IMG/VR virus record: IMGVR_UViG_3300037507_002302
Span: 1 to 44,119 of that record
Reading direction: 5' to 3' (one strand)
DNA length: 44,119 nt
Origin: a virus
Shown: piece after piece, positions 37,327 to 44,119 of the stretch
How positions within the stretch are numbered: position 1 is the first letter of the stretch
Layout: every line of letters begins with the position of its first letter
The notes under the pieces: model-generated
Seen by the model: the letters and a program-made list of their open reading frames with translations, nothing else
The model's database searches: none
Told to the model about the DNA's origin: nothing
Translations under genes and position numbers: made by a program

Positions 37327-38172
37327 TTAGCTGAACGTCGCCTCGTTGGCGGCCTTGATGGGGTCGAATCGAGAAGCCGCCTGACGAAGTGCGGCCAGAG
37401 CTGTGGGGTCGTTGCCGGCGCGGCGCGCCAGGTTGGCAATCTCCGAAGCAGAGACGGGCGCGGACGGAACAAACCCGGCGCCAGTCAGAAGCGGCTTGCC
37501 GCCAGCGGTGCCGGTGGCCTGCGCGTACATGCCCAGAAGCTCCTGGAACCCCTGTCGGTACGTCTGCACGTTGCCCAGCTTGGCGTTGAGTTCCGAGCGT
37601 TGCGCCGGAGTCAGAGCCCCAGAAGCCCATTGCATCACCACGTCGTACTGCTGCTGGCCGCCAGCGGCAGCAACCACGGACGCCAGAGCGGTCTGGGTGG
37701 TCTGTGCCTCAACATGGAGATGGTAGTTGACCATCTCAGGCGTGATGCCCGGGTTGACCTTCTGGATGGCCTCGTACTTCTCGGGGCTCAGCTTGCCGTT
37801 CTCGACAAACTCAGTCAGAAGCGCGGCGCCGTCAAGGCCAGCGGCCTTCACGATCTCCGCGGGCGTGGCGGCTGCGGGGGGCTTGGGAGCCGCGGGATCG
37901 GGAATCGTCGGCGGCGTGCTCGCCGTCGGCTTGGCCGGTTCCGCGGGCTTCGCGGTTAGCCTGCCCAACATGGATTCCAGACGCCTGTACCCAGCCTCGG
38001 CGGCCTTGGCGTCGGCGAACTTGGGTGGCTCGCCGGGCAGTTCGAGCTTGCCGTGCAACTCCGTGTAGCCCTGCATGAGCGCTTCGGGCGTGGCGTACTT
38101 GCCGGCCAGAAGCGACGTCGACGGCTCGGGCGGAGGTGTGGCGGTCGGTTCGGGGATGGTCGGGGTGGTCAT
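37327..38172 (-). CDS. Scaffolding protein, gp9-like (281 aa)
   Basis: The LLAGKYATPEALMQGYTELH opening (about 21-40), a Pro/Ala-rich linker and an acidic helical C-terminal half (YDVVMQWASGALTPAQRSEL) match T7-like scaffold proteins (about 300 aa). It lies between portal and capsid as in T7, and directs prohead assembly before leaving the particle. Confidence 0.85.
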   Translation of the reverse strand: MTTPTIPEPTATPPPEPSTSLLAGKYATPEALMQGYTELHGKLELPGEPPKFADAKAAEAGYRRLESMLGRLTAKPAEPAKPTASTPPTIPDPAAPKPPAAATPAEIVKAAGLDGAALLTEFVENGKLSPEKYEAIQKVNPGITPEMVNYHLHVEAQTTQTALASVVAAAGGQQQYDVVMQWASGALTPAQRSELNAKLGNVQTYRQGFQELLGMYAQATGTAGGKPLLTGAGFVPSAPVSASEIANLARRAGNDPTALAALRQAASRFDPIKAANEATFS

Positions 38173-38182
38173 GGAACGCTAC

Positions 38183-39808
38183 TCACGGGGAAACGCCCTG
38201 CTGAGTCGCCTGCGTGGCGACGGCTTGGGCGAGGGATTGCACGGTTGCCGTGGTCGAGTCAGCGGCTACCTGAGCGGCCATGGCGCGGTCGCGTTCGGCC
38301 TGCACTTCTTCCTCGGACTTGACCAACCCGGGCGCGTCGATGCGGGCCGAGCGCGCCAGGATGTCCACAAGCACCGACGTGTTGAGACGGGCCAGGGCCT
38401 GTTCGCCAAGGGCGGCCACAGCCTGCGTGAACGAAATGGCGCGGGTCGCACGCTCAGCCTGTGCCAGCGCCGATGCGCCAGTCAGGATCTGCATGTCGGC
38501 AACCAGCTCGTTGATCGGTGGCATGAGTCGGGCCTTCACCGCCTGAAAAACGGCGCGGCGCAGCATCGGGATCTGCTGCTGGTCGGAGATGTTCGCGTAC
38601 ACGCCTCCGGTGGCGCCTTGAAGTTCCAGCGCGATGCGCTCGATCTGTGTGGCCGTCACGCGCTCGCCGGTGGGCTGCACCGCGGACTCCAGCAGGAACG
38701 ACCGCGCGATGCGGGCCTGCAACGAGCCCATGATGTTGGCCAGGATGCCGAAGTCGCCACCCTTCTGGCTCTGCCACAGGGCGATGTCCTGCACCTGACC
38801 GCCGACCACGCGGCCACCAAGCACCACGCCGCCGGGCGGGCTTTGGAGGTCGCGCGTTTTGATGTTGCTGGCCTGGTCCTTGAACATGAGCACGAGCGAC
38901 GCCACGTGCGCGATGTCCAGCGAGCGCTCGGTCATTTCGTTGAACGAGCGAAGGTCGCCGATGCACAGGTCCACGAACCCGCGGCCATAGTGCTGGCCCG
39001 GCGCGATCGAGTAGGCCGTCGAGAAGAACGGGCTGATCGCTGGATCATCGACGCGCTCGGTGAGTTCTCGCCCGTTGATCTCCTGCGTGATGAGCCATCG
39101 CTTGCTGTACGGCTGCCACTCGACCGCGGTGTAAAGCGGCAGCACGCGCTCGGCGTAGGTCTTGCGACGGCACGCCTCGATGTCGATGCCGGCGTCTTCC
39201 GCGTCCTTGGGGCTCAGCGTCAGCGGATCGACCTTCTCGCAGATGGCGTGCATCACCACCTCGCCAGCGTCGTCGCGGGTCGTCACGTACTGGTCGCGGC
39301 GGAACACACGGATGCGGAAGTCATCGCGCATGTGCTCCAGCGTCTCGCCGGTGACAAGGATCTGCTCAAGCGCCTGGCGCTTGCGGGTCAGAAACCCGCT
39401 GGGCAGACGGTCGCGCATGTCGTGAGACGTGCCGGCGCGCTCGATGAGCGACGCCACCACCTTCTCGCACACTTCCAGGGTCGCGTCGAGCTGGCGCATC
39501 CGCGCGACGTGCTCGGGCGAGTTGTCGGTCAGAAACTTCTTGGGGATCGTGAACGTGAACCACGGCTGGCCCGGCGGGAACAGACTGAGCAACATGCGGC
39601 CAGCGATGTTGGTGAGGCCGGTCGTCCCAAGAGACTGGAAGCTCTCCGGGGTCTTGTCGTCTTCGGTGTAGTTCTCGGGCGGCAGCACCATCGGGTTGGT
39701 GAGCAGGGCGCAGAGTCTGGCGCGCTTGAGCACGGTGTCCCGCAGAGCTTCGCCCTGGCGGTACAGGTCCGCGATTCGGGCTTGGCCTGGCGCGATGGCG
39801 TACATCAT
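38183..39808 (-). CDS. Portal (head-tail connector) protein, gp8-like (541 aa)
   Basis: Signature segments of T7 gp8-type portals are present: RARLCALLTNPMVLPPENYT, GLTNIAGRMLLSLFPPGQPW, DYxxE-like VFRRDQYVTTRDDAG, and LRSFNEMTERSLDIAHVASL. Length matches gp8 (536 aa). The C-terminal region is Gln/Ala-rich. The start overlaps the preceding stop, and the protein forms the 12-subunit DNA channel bound by terminase and tail. Confidence 0.92.
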   Translation of the reverse strand: MMYAIAPGQARIADLYRQGEALRDTVLKRARLCALLTNPMVLPPENYTEDDKTPESFQSLGTTGLTNIAGRMLLSLFPPGQPWFTFTIPKKFLTDNSPEHVARMRQLDATLEVCEKVVASLIERAGTSHDMRDRLPSGFLTRKRQALEQILVTGETLEHMRDDFRIRVFRRDQYVTTRDDAGEVVMHAICEKVDPLTLSPKDAEDAGIDIEACRRKTYAERVLPLYTAVEWQPYSKRWLITQEINGRELTERVDDPAISPFFSTAYSIAPGQHYGRGFVDLCIGDLRSFNEMTERSLDIAHVASLVLMFKDQASNIKTRDLQSPPGGVVLGGRVVGGQVQDIALWQSQKGGDFGILANIMGSLQARIARSFLLESAVQPTGERVTATQIERIALELQGATGGVYANISDQQQIPMLRRAVFQAVKARLMPPINELVADMQILTGASALAQAERATRAISFTQAVAALGEQALARLNTSVLVDILARSARIDAPGLVKSEEEVQAERDRAMAAQVAADSTTATVQSLAQAVATQATQQGVSP

Positions 39809-40014
39809 CCGGGGATGCTCAATCCGGTCGAGTTGCGGTTGCTGTCGGGCGTGCTCGGCGGCTCGATGAGCAGCGAGTACCTGCCTCGGCGGTTCTTGCG
39901 AAGGTCGCGGCGCTGCCGTGCCAGCTCAGAGGAGTTGGTCGTGTCCTCCGAAGGCGGCGGGGGAGGAGGCGGGGGGGGATCAGGAGATCCGCCCCCGAAG
40001 ATTCCGCCATCCAT
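39805..40014 (-). CDS. Small Gly/Pro-rich protein before portal (69 aa)
   Basis: Begins MDGGIFGGGSPD followed by nine prolines, then a basic segment (LARQRRDLRKNRRGRYSLLI) ending in SNRNSTGLSIPG. Short proteins with a GGxFGG-poly-Pro start and a final glycine-rich motif occur just before portals in many podoviruses and are thought to be minor tail or head-assembly proteins. The start codon overlaps nothing upstream and the stop overlaps the portal ATG. Confidence 0.7.
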   Translation of the reverse strand: MDGGIFGGGSPDPPPPPPPPPSEDTTNSSELARQRRDLRKNRRGRYSLLIEPPSTPDSNRNSTGLSIPG

Positions 40015-40026
40015 GTGTGCCTCCGT

Positions 40027-40242
40027 TCACTGCGGCTTGCGGGCCGCGTAAGCCATGTGCTCAACCAACTCGCGCACGCCAACCAGCTTGGCGTAGGCGA
40101 GTCGCCCGGCCTCGGTGGAGACTTCCTCAACGCTCGGCATCCTCTGCGGATACAGCGCGTTGAGCAGGTCCACCACGCCCTCAAGCGTCGCCTGCGGGAT
40201 CTCGTTCCACGCGCGTTCGTGAGTCGAACTCTCCGATGTCAT
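40027..40242 (-). CDS. Small hypothetical protein (71 aa)
   Basis: The ATG at 40242 follows AGGAG; the protein overlaps the C-terminal codons of the papain-like gene by 62 bp in another frame. It is acidic and helical (NEIPQATLEGVVDLLNALYP; EVSTEAGRLAYAKLVGVREL). No domain recognised. A start further inside would remove the overlap but lacks a ribosome-binding site. Confidence 0.6.
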   Translation of the reverse strand: MTSESSTHERAWNEIPQATLEGVVDLLNALYPQRMPSVEEVSTEAGRLAYAKLVGVRELVEHMAYAARKPQ

Positions 40243-40753
40243 ACCCCTGGCTCCTGCCCCAGTCCCACAACGCCTGCGGCGTGGTGACGTGACGAGGAAC
40301 CTCGACACCCGACCACGCCAGATATCGCTTCGCCACGGCCACGCAGTCGTTGGACGCGACGCGGCCCCGAGTCAGCCACGCGGCGAGCGTCCGCCATGGC
40401 CCCTTGTGCCCGACCTTGACGTGCCCGCGAAACGCCAGCGGCCTCGGCATCGGAACCACGATGTACGTCAGAAGCGCCGGATGCCTGACCACGTAGTGCC
40501 GGTATGGAAACCACGCATCGCCCCACGACGTGATCTCCAGCACGGCAAAGCCGTCAGAAAGCGCCACGTGTGTCGGGTCGCCGCGGCCCAGCGTGCGAAT
40601 CAGCCATGGGTACAGCGTGTTCCGAAGCCACCAGTGGGGCTTGCGAAGAACGAACGACCACCAAGGCCGGCGAGCCTTGCGACGCTGCGGCGGATGGCTG
40701 GAGAACAAGAGCACGCAAGCAAACTTGCTCGCGGCACTCGCGCGATTGGTCAT
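40181..40753 (-). CDS. Permuted papain-like (NlpC/YiiX-type) protein, candidate endolysin (190 aa)
   Basis: A His in DPTHVALSDGFAVLE (His62, Glu73) comes before a Cys in ASNDCVAVAKRYL (Cys137), the order seen in circularly permuted NlpC/P60-type thiol hydrolases. The N-terminal 55 residues are basic and aromatic. It is the first gene after the intergenic region downstream of the RNA polymerase. No other cell-wall hydrolase was recognised in the genome, so it is a candidate endolysin; a virion-maturation or other thiol-enzyme role is equally possible. Confidence 0.6.
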   Translation of the reverse strand: MTNRASAASKFACVLLFSSHPPQRRKARRPWWSFVLRKPHWWLRNTLYPWLIRTLGRGDPTHVALSDGFAVLEITSWGDAWFPYRHYVVRHPALLTYIVVPMPRPLAFRGHVKVGHKGPWRTLAAWLTRGRVASNDCVAVAKRYLAWSGVEVPRHVTTPQALWDWGRSQGYDIGEFDSRTRVERDPAGDA

Positions 40754-40912
40754 CTGCGAACGGGGACCGCTGATCGCTCAAGGCTGCGAACAACACCGCG
40801 CCTGCGACGCAGACGGCAACACCTCGATGCCATGTTCAAGCACCGACCATTCAACACACCCGAACGAATCTCACCGTTCGGGCGCGAGCCAGGAGACCAG
40901 TCCAGGCATCAG

Positions 40913-40941
40913 AGGGTACCAGACCCATCCGTGACCGTCAA
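40913..40941 (-). promoter_or_regulatory. Candidate sigma70-type promoter before the late genes
   Basis: The minus strand has TTGACG (40941-40936), a 17-bp spacer, and TACCCT (40918-40913). The -35 matches five of six consensus bases; the -10 is weak. It lies 160 bp before the papain-like gene. Confidence 0.35.
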
Positions 40942-41066
40942 GCCCAGTGTTCATGGGTAGATCCGGGCGGAGGGAGACCCCACCGCTTTGGATGAGGTCT
41001 AGCCGTGTCCACGGGTGAGTCCGGGCTTTCGGGTTGCTTGCCGTTGAACCATTTCGGCTGGAACAT
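40938..41066 (-). CDS. Doubtful small ORF (42 aa)
   Basis: An ATG at 41066 opens MFQPKWFNGKQPESPDSPVD and ends in STHEHWA. The codons in the first half have the high third-position GC of neighbouring genes, and the same frame stays coding-like upstream to the palindrome. There is no Shine-Dalgarno, and the frame lies in a region with strong inverted repeats. Confidence 0.25.
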   Translation of the reverse strand: MFQPKWFNGKQPESPDSPVDTARPHPKRWGLPPPGSTHEHWA

Positions 41067-41085
41067 CAGCCCGCTGCACGGCAAG
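41037..41085. repeat. Long inverted repeat with inner hairpin
   Basis: CTTGCCGT (41037-41044) pairs with ACGGCAAG (41078-41085), and inside it GGCTG (41056-41060) pairs with CAGCC (41067-41071). Together they could fold as a two-helix RNA in the leader of the late genes. Confidence 0.5.
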
Positions 41086-41110
41086 TTGAGCGCGTCGTCG
41101 GTGCGGCGGG

Positions 41111-41124
41111 TGTCAACGTTGACA
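41111..41124. promoter_or_regulatory. 14-bp palindrome site 5 (TGTCAACGTTGACA)
   Basis: Exact intergenic copy, extended to 16 bp by a flanking G/C pair, located 185 bp past the RNA polymerase stop codon. With site 2 it brackets the late operon, which could mean operators at both ends, although sites 3 and 4 are inside it. Confidence 0.8.
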
Positions 41125-41143
41125 CCTCAAGGCCCGGCGGCGG

Positions 41144-41168
41144 CCACGGGTAGGGTGAACTCCCGTGG
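41144..41168 (-). terminator. Hairpin downstream of the RNA polymerase gene
   Basis: CCACGGG (41144-41150) pairs with CCCGTGG (41162-41168), with an 11-nt loop, about 140 bp past the polymerase stop. No T-run follows, so termination is uncertain; an RNA-processing hairpin is possible. Confidence 0.35.
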
Positions 41169-41308
41169 TCTTAGTCTTCTGCGCCTCGTGCGACGGCAGG
41201 CGCTTCCTGTCGCTGTCCCCTGGGGGCGTTCGGCAGCGACGCCGAGAACTGGTTGGGAAAGCCCCGCGTCCGGTGTGTGGCAGACGCGAGGCCGCATGGG
41301 GGAAGTGG

Positions 41309-43750
41309 CTAGGCGAAAAAGTAGAGGCTGGAGAGGACGCTGTTGATGTCGAAGCTCCCGCGCTCGGGCGGTTGGGGCAGCTCGATCCCGGTGCGCGAGA
41401 CCTGCTGCTGTCGCCAGTCCGCGAGCACGTCGTGGCTATGGAGATCCACAAACGTTCTCCGGATGGTACCCGACAATGCAGGCATGTGTCCAGCCGTGGT
41501 CCAGAAAGAATCATGGACGGCGGCAAACGGCATCCCCGCGTGGCCGGCCTCCAGCGCCGTCAGCATCATGTGGGTCGCGTCGAGGGAGTGAATCAGGTTG
41601 GGTCCGATGGCGTCCACCTGCTTGCCCTTCTTGGGCGGGGATGTCTCCGCGTGCTGGGCCAGCTTGATGTTGTGCCGAACGCACTCGATGGCAATGCTTG
41701 GGTGCTTCTGCTGGGGCTGAAACACCGGGAACCCAAGCGGCGTGGTCCATTCGATGGGCCGGGCGTTCTCGGCGGCCATCATGGTCCGCGCGCATCCCAG
41801 AAGCCAGTCCAGAATGTTCTTGGCCGCGGGCCCGAGCTGCCCCACCGAGTCCAGCACGAGCTTGGTGAGGTACTGCGCCGTGGCGTAGCGCTCGCGGACG
41901 TTGGGCAGGCCGTCCGCAAGCTGCTCGGCAATCTGAGCCGCGGCGCCGTGGCGCGTCACGTTGTACGTGTACGTCATCACCGGCTGCTTGACCACCTTGC
42001 GGGTCAGGAGCGGCAACGCTCGCACCGCGTTCACGTAGCCCTCGCGGGCGTCGGCGTACACCTTGGCCTTCACGATCTCCAGGCAGGCGGTGTAGATGTC
42101 GGCGGGTCGGTCAGCCGGGGCAAGGCAAACCGCGGCGGCCAGCCCAGAGTCTCGCGCCAGCGCCGCGTAGTGCTGGAGTCCGTTGCAGGCCCCGTCCACG
42201 CGGACACAGGCGTTGCCCGAGCCGTCTTCGAGCGCGTAGCACGCGGCGAGGAACTGCCAGGGCTCGTCGGCCTGATGCCACCATGTGTTCTTGATGGGGT
42301 CGCTGGTGACGCGATGGATCTCGGATCGGTGCTGGTTCACCCAGTCCACGCGCTCCGCGAACGGCACCTTGTCGATGCCGAAGGCGTTGGCGACGGAGAC
42401 GTGCAGCCAGAATGAGCCGTGCTGCCCGAGCGGGGCCTTGTCAGCAAACTCCAGCAGGCCGCGCGTCAGGTCGCTGCGCTGGTGATTCAGGTGAGACGGG
42501 ATCGGGTACGCGCGCCCGCGGTAGTCGAGCTGGTGCGGGAACCAAATCATCGGGCGGTCGGCCAGGCGGTCGGCAATCGCCAGCGTCAAGTTGAGGCGCC
42601 GGCGCTCACCCTTGATGCCGATGTTCTGGCGGTAGATCGTCGCCGCCGTGTGCCGCCACTCTCGATGCTGCTCGTCGGTGAGCCCCGGCGGCCTTCTCGG
42701 GATCGTCAAGTCCTCCGCGGGCGGAAGGTCCAGCACCGAACCGGCCTTGCTGAGCTGCTTGGCGACGTCCAAGACACGGCGGTTGATGCGCCAGCGAGTG
42801 CGGTTCAGGACGTTGATGGCGTCGTACACGCGCTCCATGCTGGGCGCAGACCGAAGCCGGCGGCGTTGAAGCGTCGTGCTCTTGGTCACGAGCGGCGAGC
42901 GGATGCGGACGTAGCCGCCCGACACGCCGCGGTTCGCCAGGTTCTGCTCCCACGCCACAGGCTCCACCACCATGGGCAGATACAGAGGCCGAAGTGATTC
43001 TCGCAGCGTCAAGCCATTGCCGACAAGCGCGAGGCAGTCGTCGGTCAGCCGAACAATGCCGACCTTGCCGACGCGCCCGCCGCCGGTGCGGGTGCGCATG
43101 TGCGTCAGCACCAGCCCGGCCACCTCTTTCGCGTCCTCGCCGTCGCCGATCCAGAGTGTGGCGATGTCGAGCATGGACACGAGCAGGCGCCAGCCCACGT
43201 GGATCTCGGCGTGAATCGTGTGCAGGCCGTCTTCAAGGTCGAAGCTGCGAGCCAGCTTGTTGACCCGCGCTGGCGTGATGCGCTTGGCAAAATCCACGAG
43301 CTTCTTCCAGTCCTCCTGGCGCTCAGACTTCAAGACGTTGGCGTGGATCTCCGCGAAGACCGCGTTGCCGATGATGCGCGCAAGCACCGTCCGGCGGATT
43401 CCAGCCGGGCAAGTCAGAAGCTCGTTGAACGTGAAGTTGAGCGTGATCGCGGCCAAGGTGTCAGCGTCCACCATGGCGATGACGGGAGCCCAAACGTCGG
43501 CGCCCTTGCCGATCTGCGCCTTTGGGCCGGGCCGCTTGATGAGGCGTTGAAGCACCTTGATGGACGAGACCATGGCCGGGAACCAGCGTGAGATGATCTT
43601 GGCGGCTGGCGGCAGCGATGCCGCGGCGTCTCGCTTCATGGCCTGTTCGACCATGGCGCGATACCGACGCACGCCCTCAGCAACCGCCTCCGTCTCAAGG
43701 CGGATCTGCTCGTCGTAGGCCGACCCTTGCAGTGCTTCACCGATCAGCAT
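41309..43750 (-). CDS. T7-family single-subunit RNA polymerase (813 aa)
   Basis: All palm motifs are present: motif A VDGACNGLQHYAAL with catalytic Asp (about 519), motif B RKVVKQPVMTYTYNVTRHG with Lys (about 588), and motif C VHDSFW with catalytic Asp (about 747). DYRGRAYPIPSHLNHQRSD is the TxGR/DYRGR motif, and the protein ends SLYFFA, like the FAFA foot of T7 polymerase. It is shorter than T7 (883 aa), mostly in the N-terminal promoter-recognition part. The ATG at 43750 follows GGGAGG. It should transcribe the downstream virion genes. Confidence 0.95.
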   Translation of the reverse strand: MLIGEALQGSAYDEQIRLETEAVAEGVRRYRAMVEQAMKRDAAASLPPAAKIISRWFPAMVSSIKVLQRLIKRPGPKAQIGKGADVWAPVIAMVDADTLAAITLNFTFNELLTCPAGIRRTVLARIIGNAVFAEIHANVLKSERQEDWKKLVDFAKRITPARVNKLARSFDLEDGLHTIHAEIHVGWRLLVSMLDIATLWIGDGEDAKEVAGLVLTHMRTRTGGGRVGKVGIVRLTDDCLALVGNGLTLRESLRPLYLPMVVEPVAWEQNLANRGVSGGYVRIRSPLVTKSTTLQRRRLRSAPSMERVYDAINVLNRTRWRINRRVLDVAKQLSKAGSVLDLPPAEDLTIPRRPPGLTDEQHREWRHTAATIYRQNIGIKGERRRLNLTLAIADRLADRPMIWFPHQLDYRGRAYPIPSHLNHQRSDLTRGLLEFADKAPLGQHGSFWLHVSVANAFGIDKVPFAERVDWVNQHRSEIHRVTSDPIKNTWWHQADEPWQFLAACYALEDGSGNACVRVDGACNGLQHYAALARDSGLAAAVCLAPADRPADIYTACLEIVKAKVYADAREGYVNAVRALPLLTRKVVKQPVMTYTYNVTRHGAAAQIAEQLADGLPNVRERYATAQYLTKLVLDSVGQLGPAAKNILDWLLGCARTMMAAENARPIEWTTPLGFPVFQPQQKHPSIAIECVRHNIKLAQHAETSPPKKGKQVDAIGPNLIHSLDATHMMLTALEAGHAGMPFAAVHDSFWTTAGHMPALSGTIRRTFVDLHSHDVLADWRQQQVSRTGIELPQPPERGSFDINSVLSSLYFFA

Positions 43751-44009
43751 TTCGCGCCTCCCACACCAGCTTGCTCAGTGCGTACCAGTCACGGATCATG
43801 GAGTCCCAGGTAGATCCACAACTTTTGACAGTGACAAACCCATTACCGTTCGGGGCGTGCCACTCATCTGTCACGACAATCCACCACGGCACCACCCCCT
43901 CGGGAAAGCTTGCGCGTGCGCCGTCAAGAGTTGCAGGAAAGGGGTCGGGATCGGTACCATTCCACCCCACCCGCCGCCTGTGCCAGTCTTGGAGTTCGGA
44001 GAGGGTCAT
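43737..44009 (-). CDS. Hypothetical protein before RNA polymerase (90 aa)
   Basis: The ATG at 44009 follows AAGGA and overlaps the stop of the 58-aa gene (ATGA); the stop overlaps the polymerase start region. It begins MTLSELQDWHRRRVGWNGTD, with WWIVVTDEWHAP and a Trp/Tyr-rich end. Function unknown. Confidence 0.7.
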   Translation of the reverse strand: MTLSELQDWHRRRVGWNGTDPDPFPATLDGARASFPEGVVPWWIVVTDEWHAPNGNGFVTVKSCGSTWDSMIRDWYALSKLVWEARNADR

Positions 44010-44119
44010 GGGTTGTCCTTTCGGCTGAACATGGCTTGCAGAAGATACACGAACCAAAGCGGAATCAGCCCGAGCCCGTCCCACCACCGCGTCGGGTCTT
44101 CGTCAAACTCGGGATCGAC
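44006..44119 (-). CDS. C-terminal part of the protein that begins at 63
   Basis: The frame is open at base 44119 and ends in TGA at 44008-44006. It reads VDPEFDEDPTRWWDGLG then a hydrophobic LIPLWFVYLLQAMF and SRKDNP. It continues the 21 codons at 1-63 without a frame change, giving a 58-aa protein with one membrane-type helix near its C-terminus. Base 44119 is exactly the first base of a codon and base 1 the last base of one. Confidence 0.7.
   Translation of the reverse strand, partial: VDPEFDEDPTRWWDGLGLIPLWFVYLLQAMFSRKDNP

Larger units (their letters stand above)
40754..41308. other. 555-bp structured region between RNA polymerase and late genes
   Basis: No strong gene is present. Elements seen are a hairpin at 40859-40882 (CCCGAACG/CGTTCGGG), a candidate sigma70-type promoter at 40913-40941, a doubtful 42-aa ORF (40938-41066), a long-range inverted repeat at 41037-41085 with an inner hairpin, palindrome site 5 at 41111-41124, and a hairpin at 41144-41168. 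This is where a switch from early to late transcription would be expected. Confidence 0.6.

Noticed and set aside
38075-40051. A 658-codon plus-strand frame across portal and scaffold
   Set aside because: Antisense to the portal gene, whose conserved segments are clear.
41005-41346. A 113-codon plus-strand frame after the RNA polymerase
   Set aside because: It overlaps inverted repeats and the polymerase end, has a GTG start without a ribosome-binding site, and its tail is Arg-rich out-of-frame sequence.

Overview
The window looks like one complete, circular, GC-rich genome of a temperate, T7-like (podovirus-type) phage. The evidence is a T7-family single-subunit RNA polymerase, a T7-style morphogenesis module in T7 order (portal, scaffold, capsid, tail tubular A and B, three internal/ejection proteins, small and large terminase), and on the same molecule a tyrosine integrase, an attP site and an XRE/S24 repressor. 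The two ends of the window join in frame: the 21 codons at 1-63 (minus strand) run directly into the 37 codons plus stop at 44119-44006. The host cannot be read from the genes. The attP core is the 5' half of a tRNA-Arg(CCT), which is the best handle on it. No DNA polymerase, primase or DnaB-type replicative helicase was recognised, so replication probably relies heavily on the host.

Layout. Almost everything is transcribed leftward (minus strand); only the repressor and a small membrane protein (7816-8648) are on the plus strand. From the divergent immunity region (7691-7815) an early operon runs leftward: RHH-like protein, micro-genes, PDDEXK exonuclease, ERF annealing protein, ParB-like protein, SF2 helicase, RusA-like resolvase, excisionase-type HTH protein, DNA methylase. 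It continues through the window edge into the RNA polymerase gene (43750-41309). A structured 555-bp intergenic region (40754-41308) separates the polymerase from the late genes (40753 down to 16466). The gap 15573-16465 then separates the late genes from an accessory operon (15572-8825) carrying a CobS-like AAA+ ATPase with its partner protein, an NPPF-type methyltransferase, several small proteins and the integrase. The integrase operon and the repressor operon converge on attP.

The most unusual points are these. (1) A perfect 14-bp palindrome, TGTCAACGTTGACA, occurs five times around the circle plus one variant, mostly inside coding regions at weakly constrained protein segments. (2) The tail tubular protein B appears to be split: an 800-aa N-terminal protein ends in a Gly/Ser linker and an unfamiliar domain, a GT9 glycosyltransferase and a SAM methyltransferase follow, and a separate 189-aa protein resembling the tubular-B C-terminus comes after them. 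(3) attP carries the 5' rather than the 3' half of a tRNA and is flanked on both sides by paired direct repeats at 11-bp spacing. (4) Two intergenic hairpins share an identical loop and show a compensatory base-pair change. (5) The S24 repressor keeps the catalytic Ser but seems to lack the catalytic Lys. (6) An intergenic RNA at 303-423 combines a perfect T-arm with an acceptor-like closing helix.

Start sites were chosen by Shine-Dalgarno spacing and by the ATGA/GTGA/TTGA stop-start overlaps that link most genes in the early operon. Functions are read from motifs and gene order only; no database search was possible.
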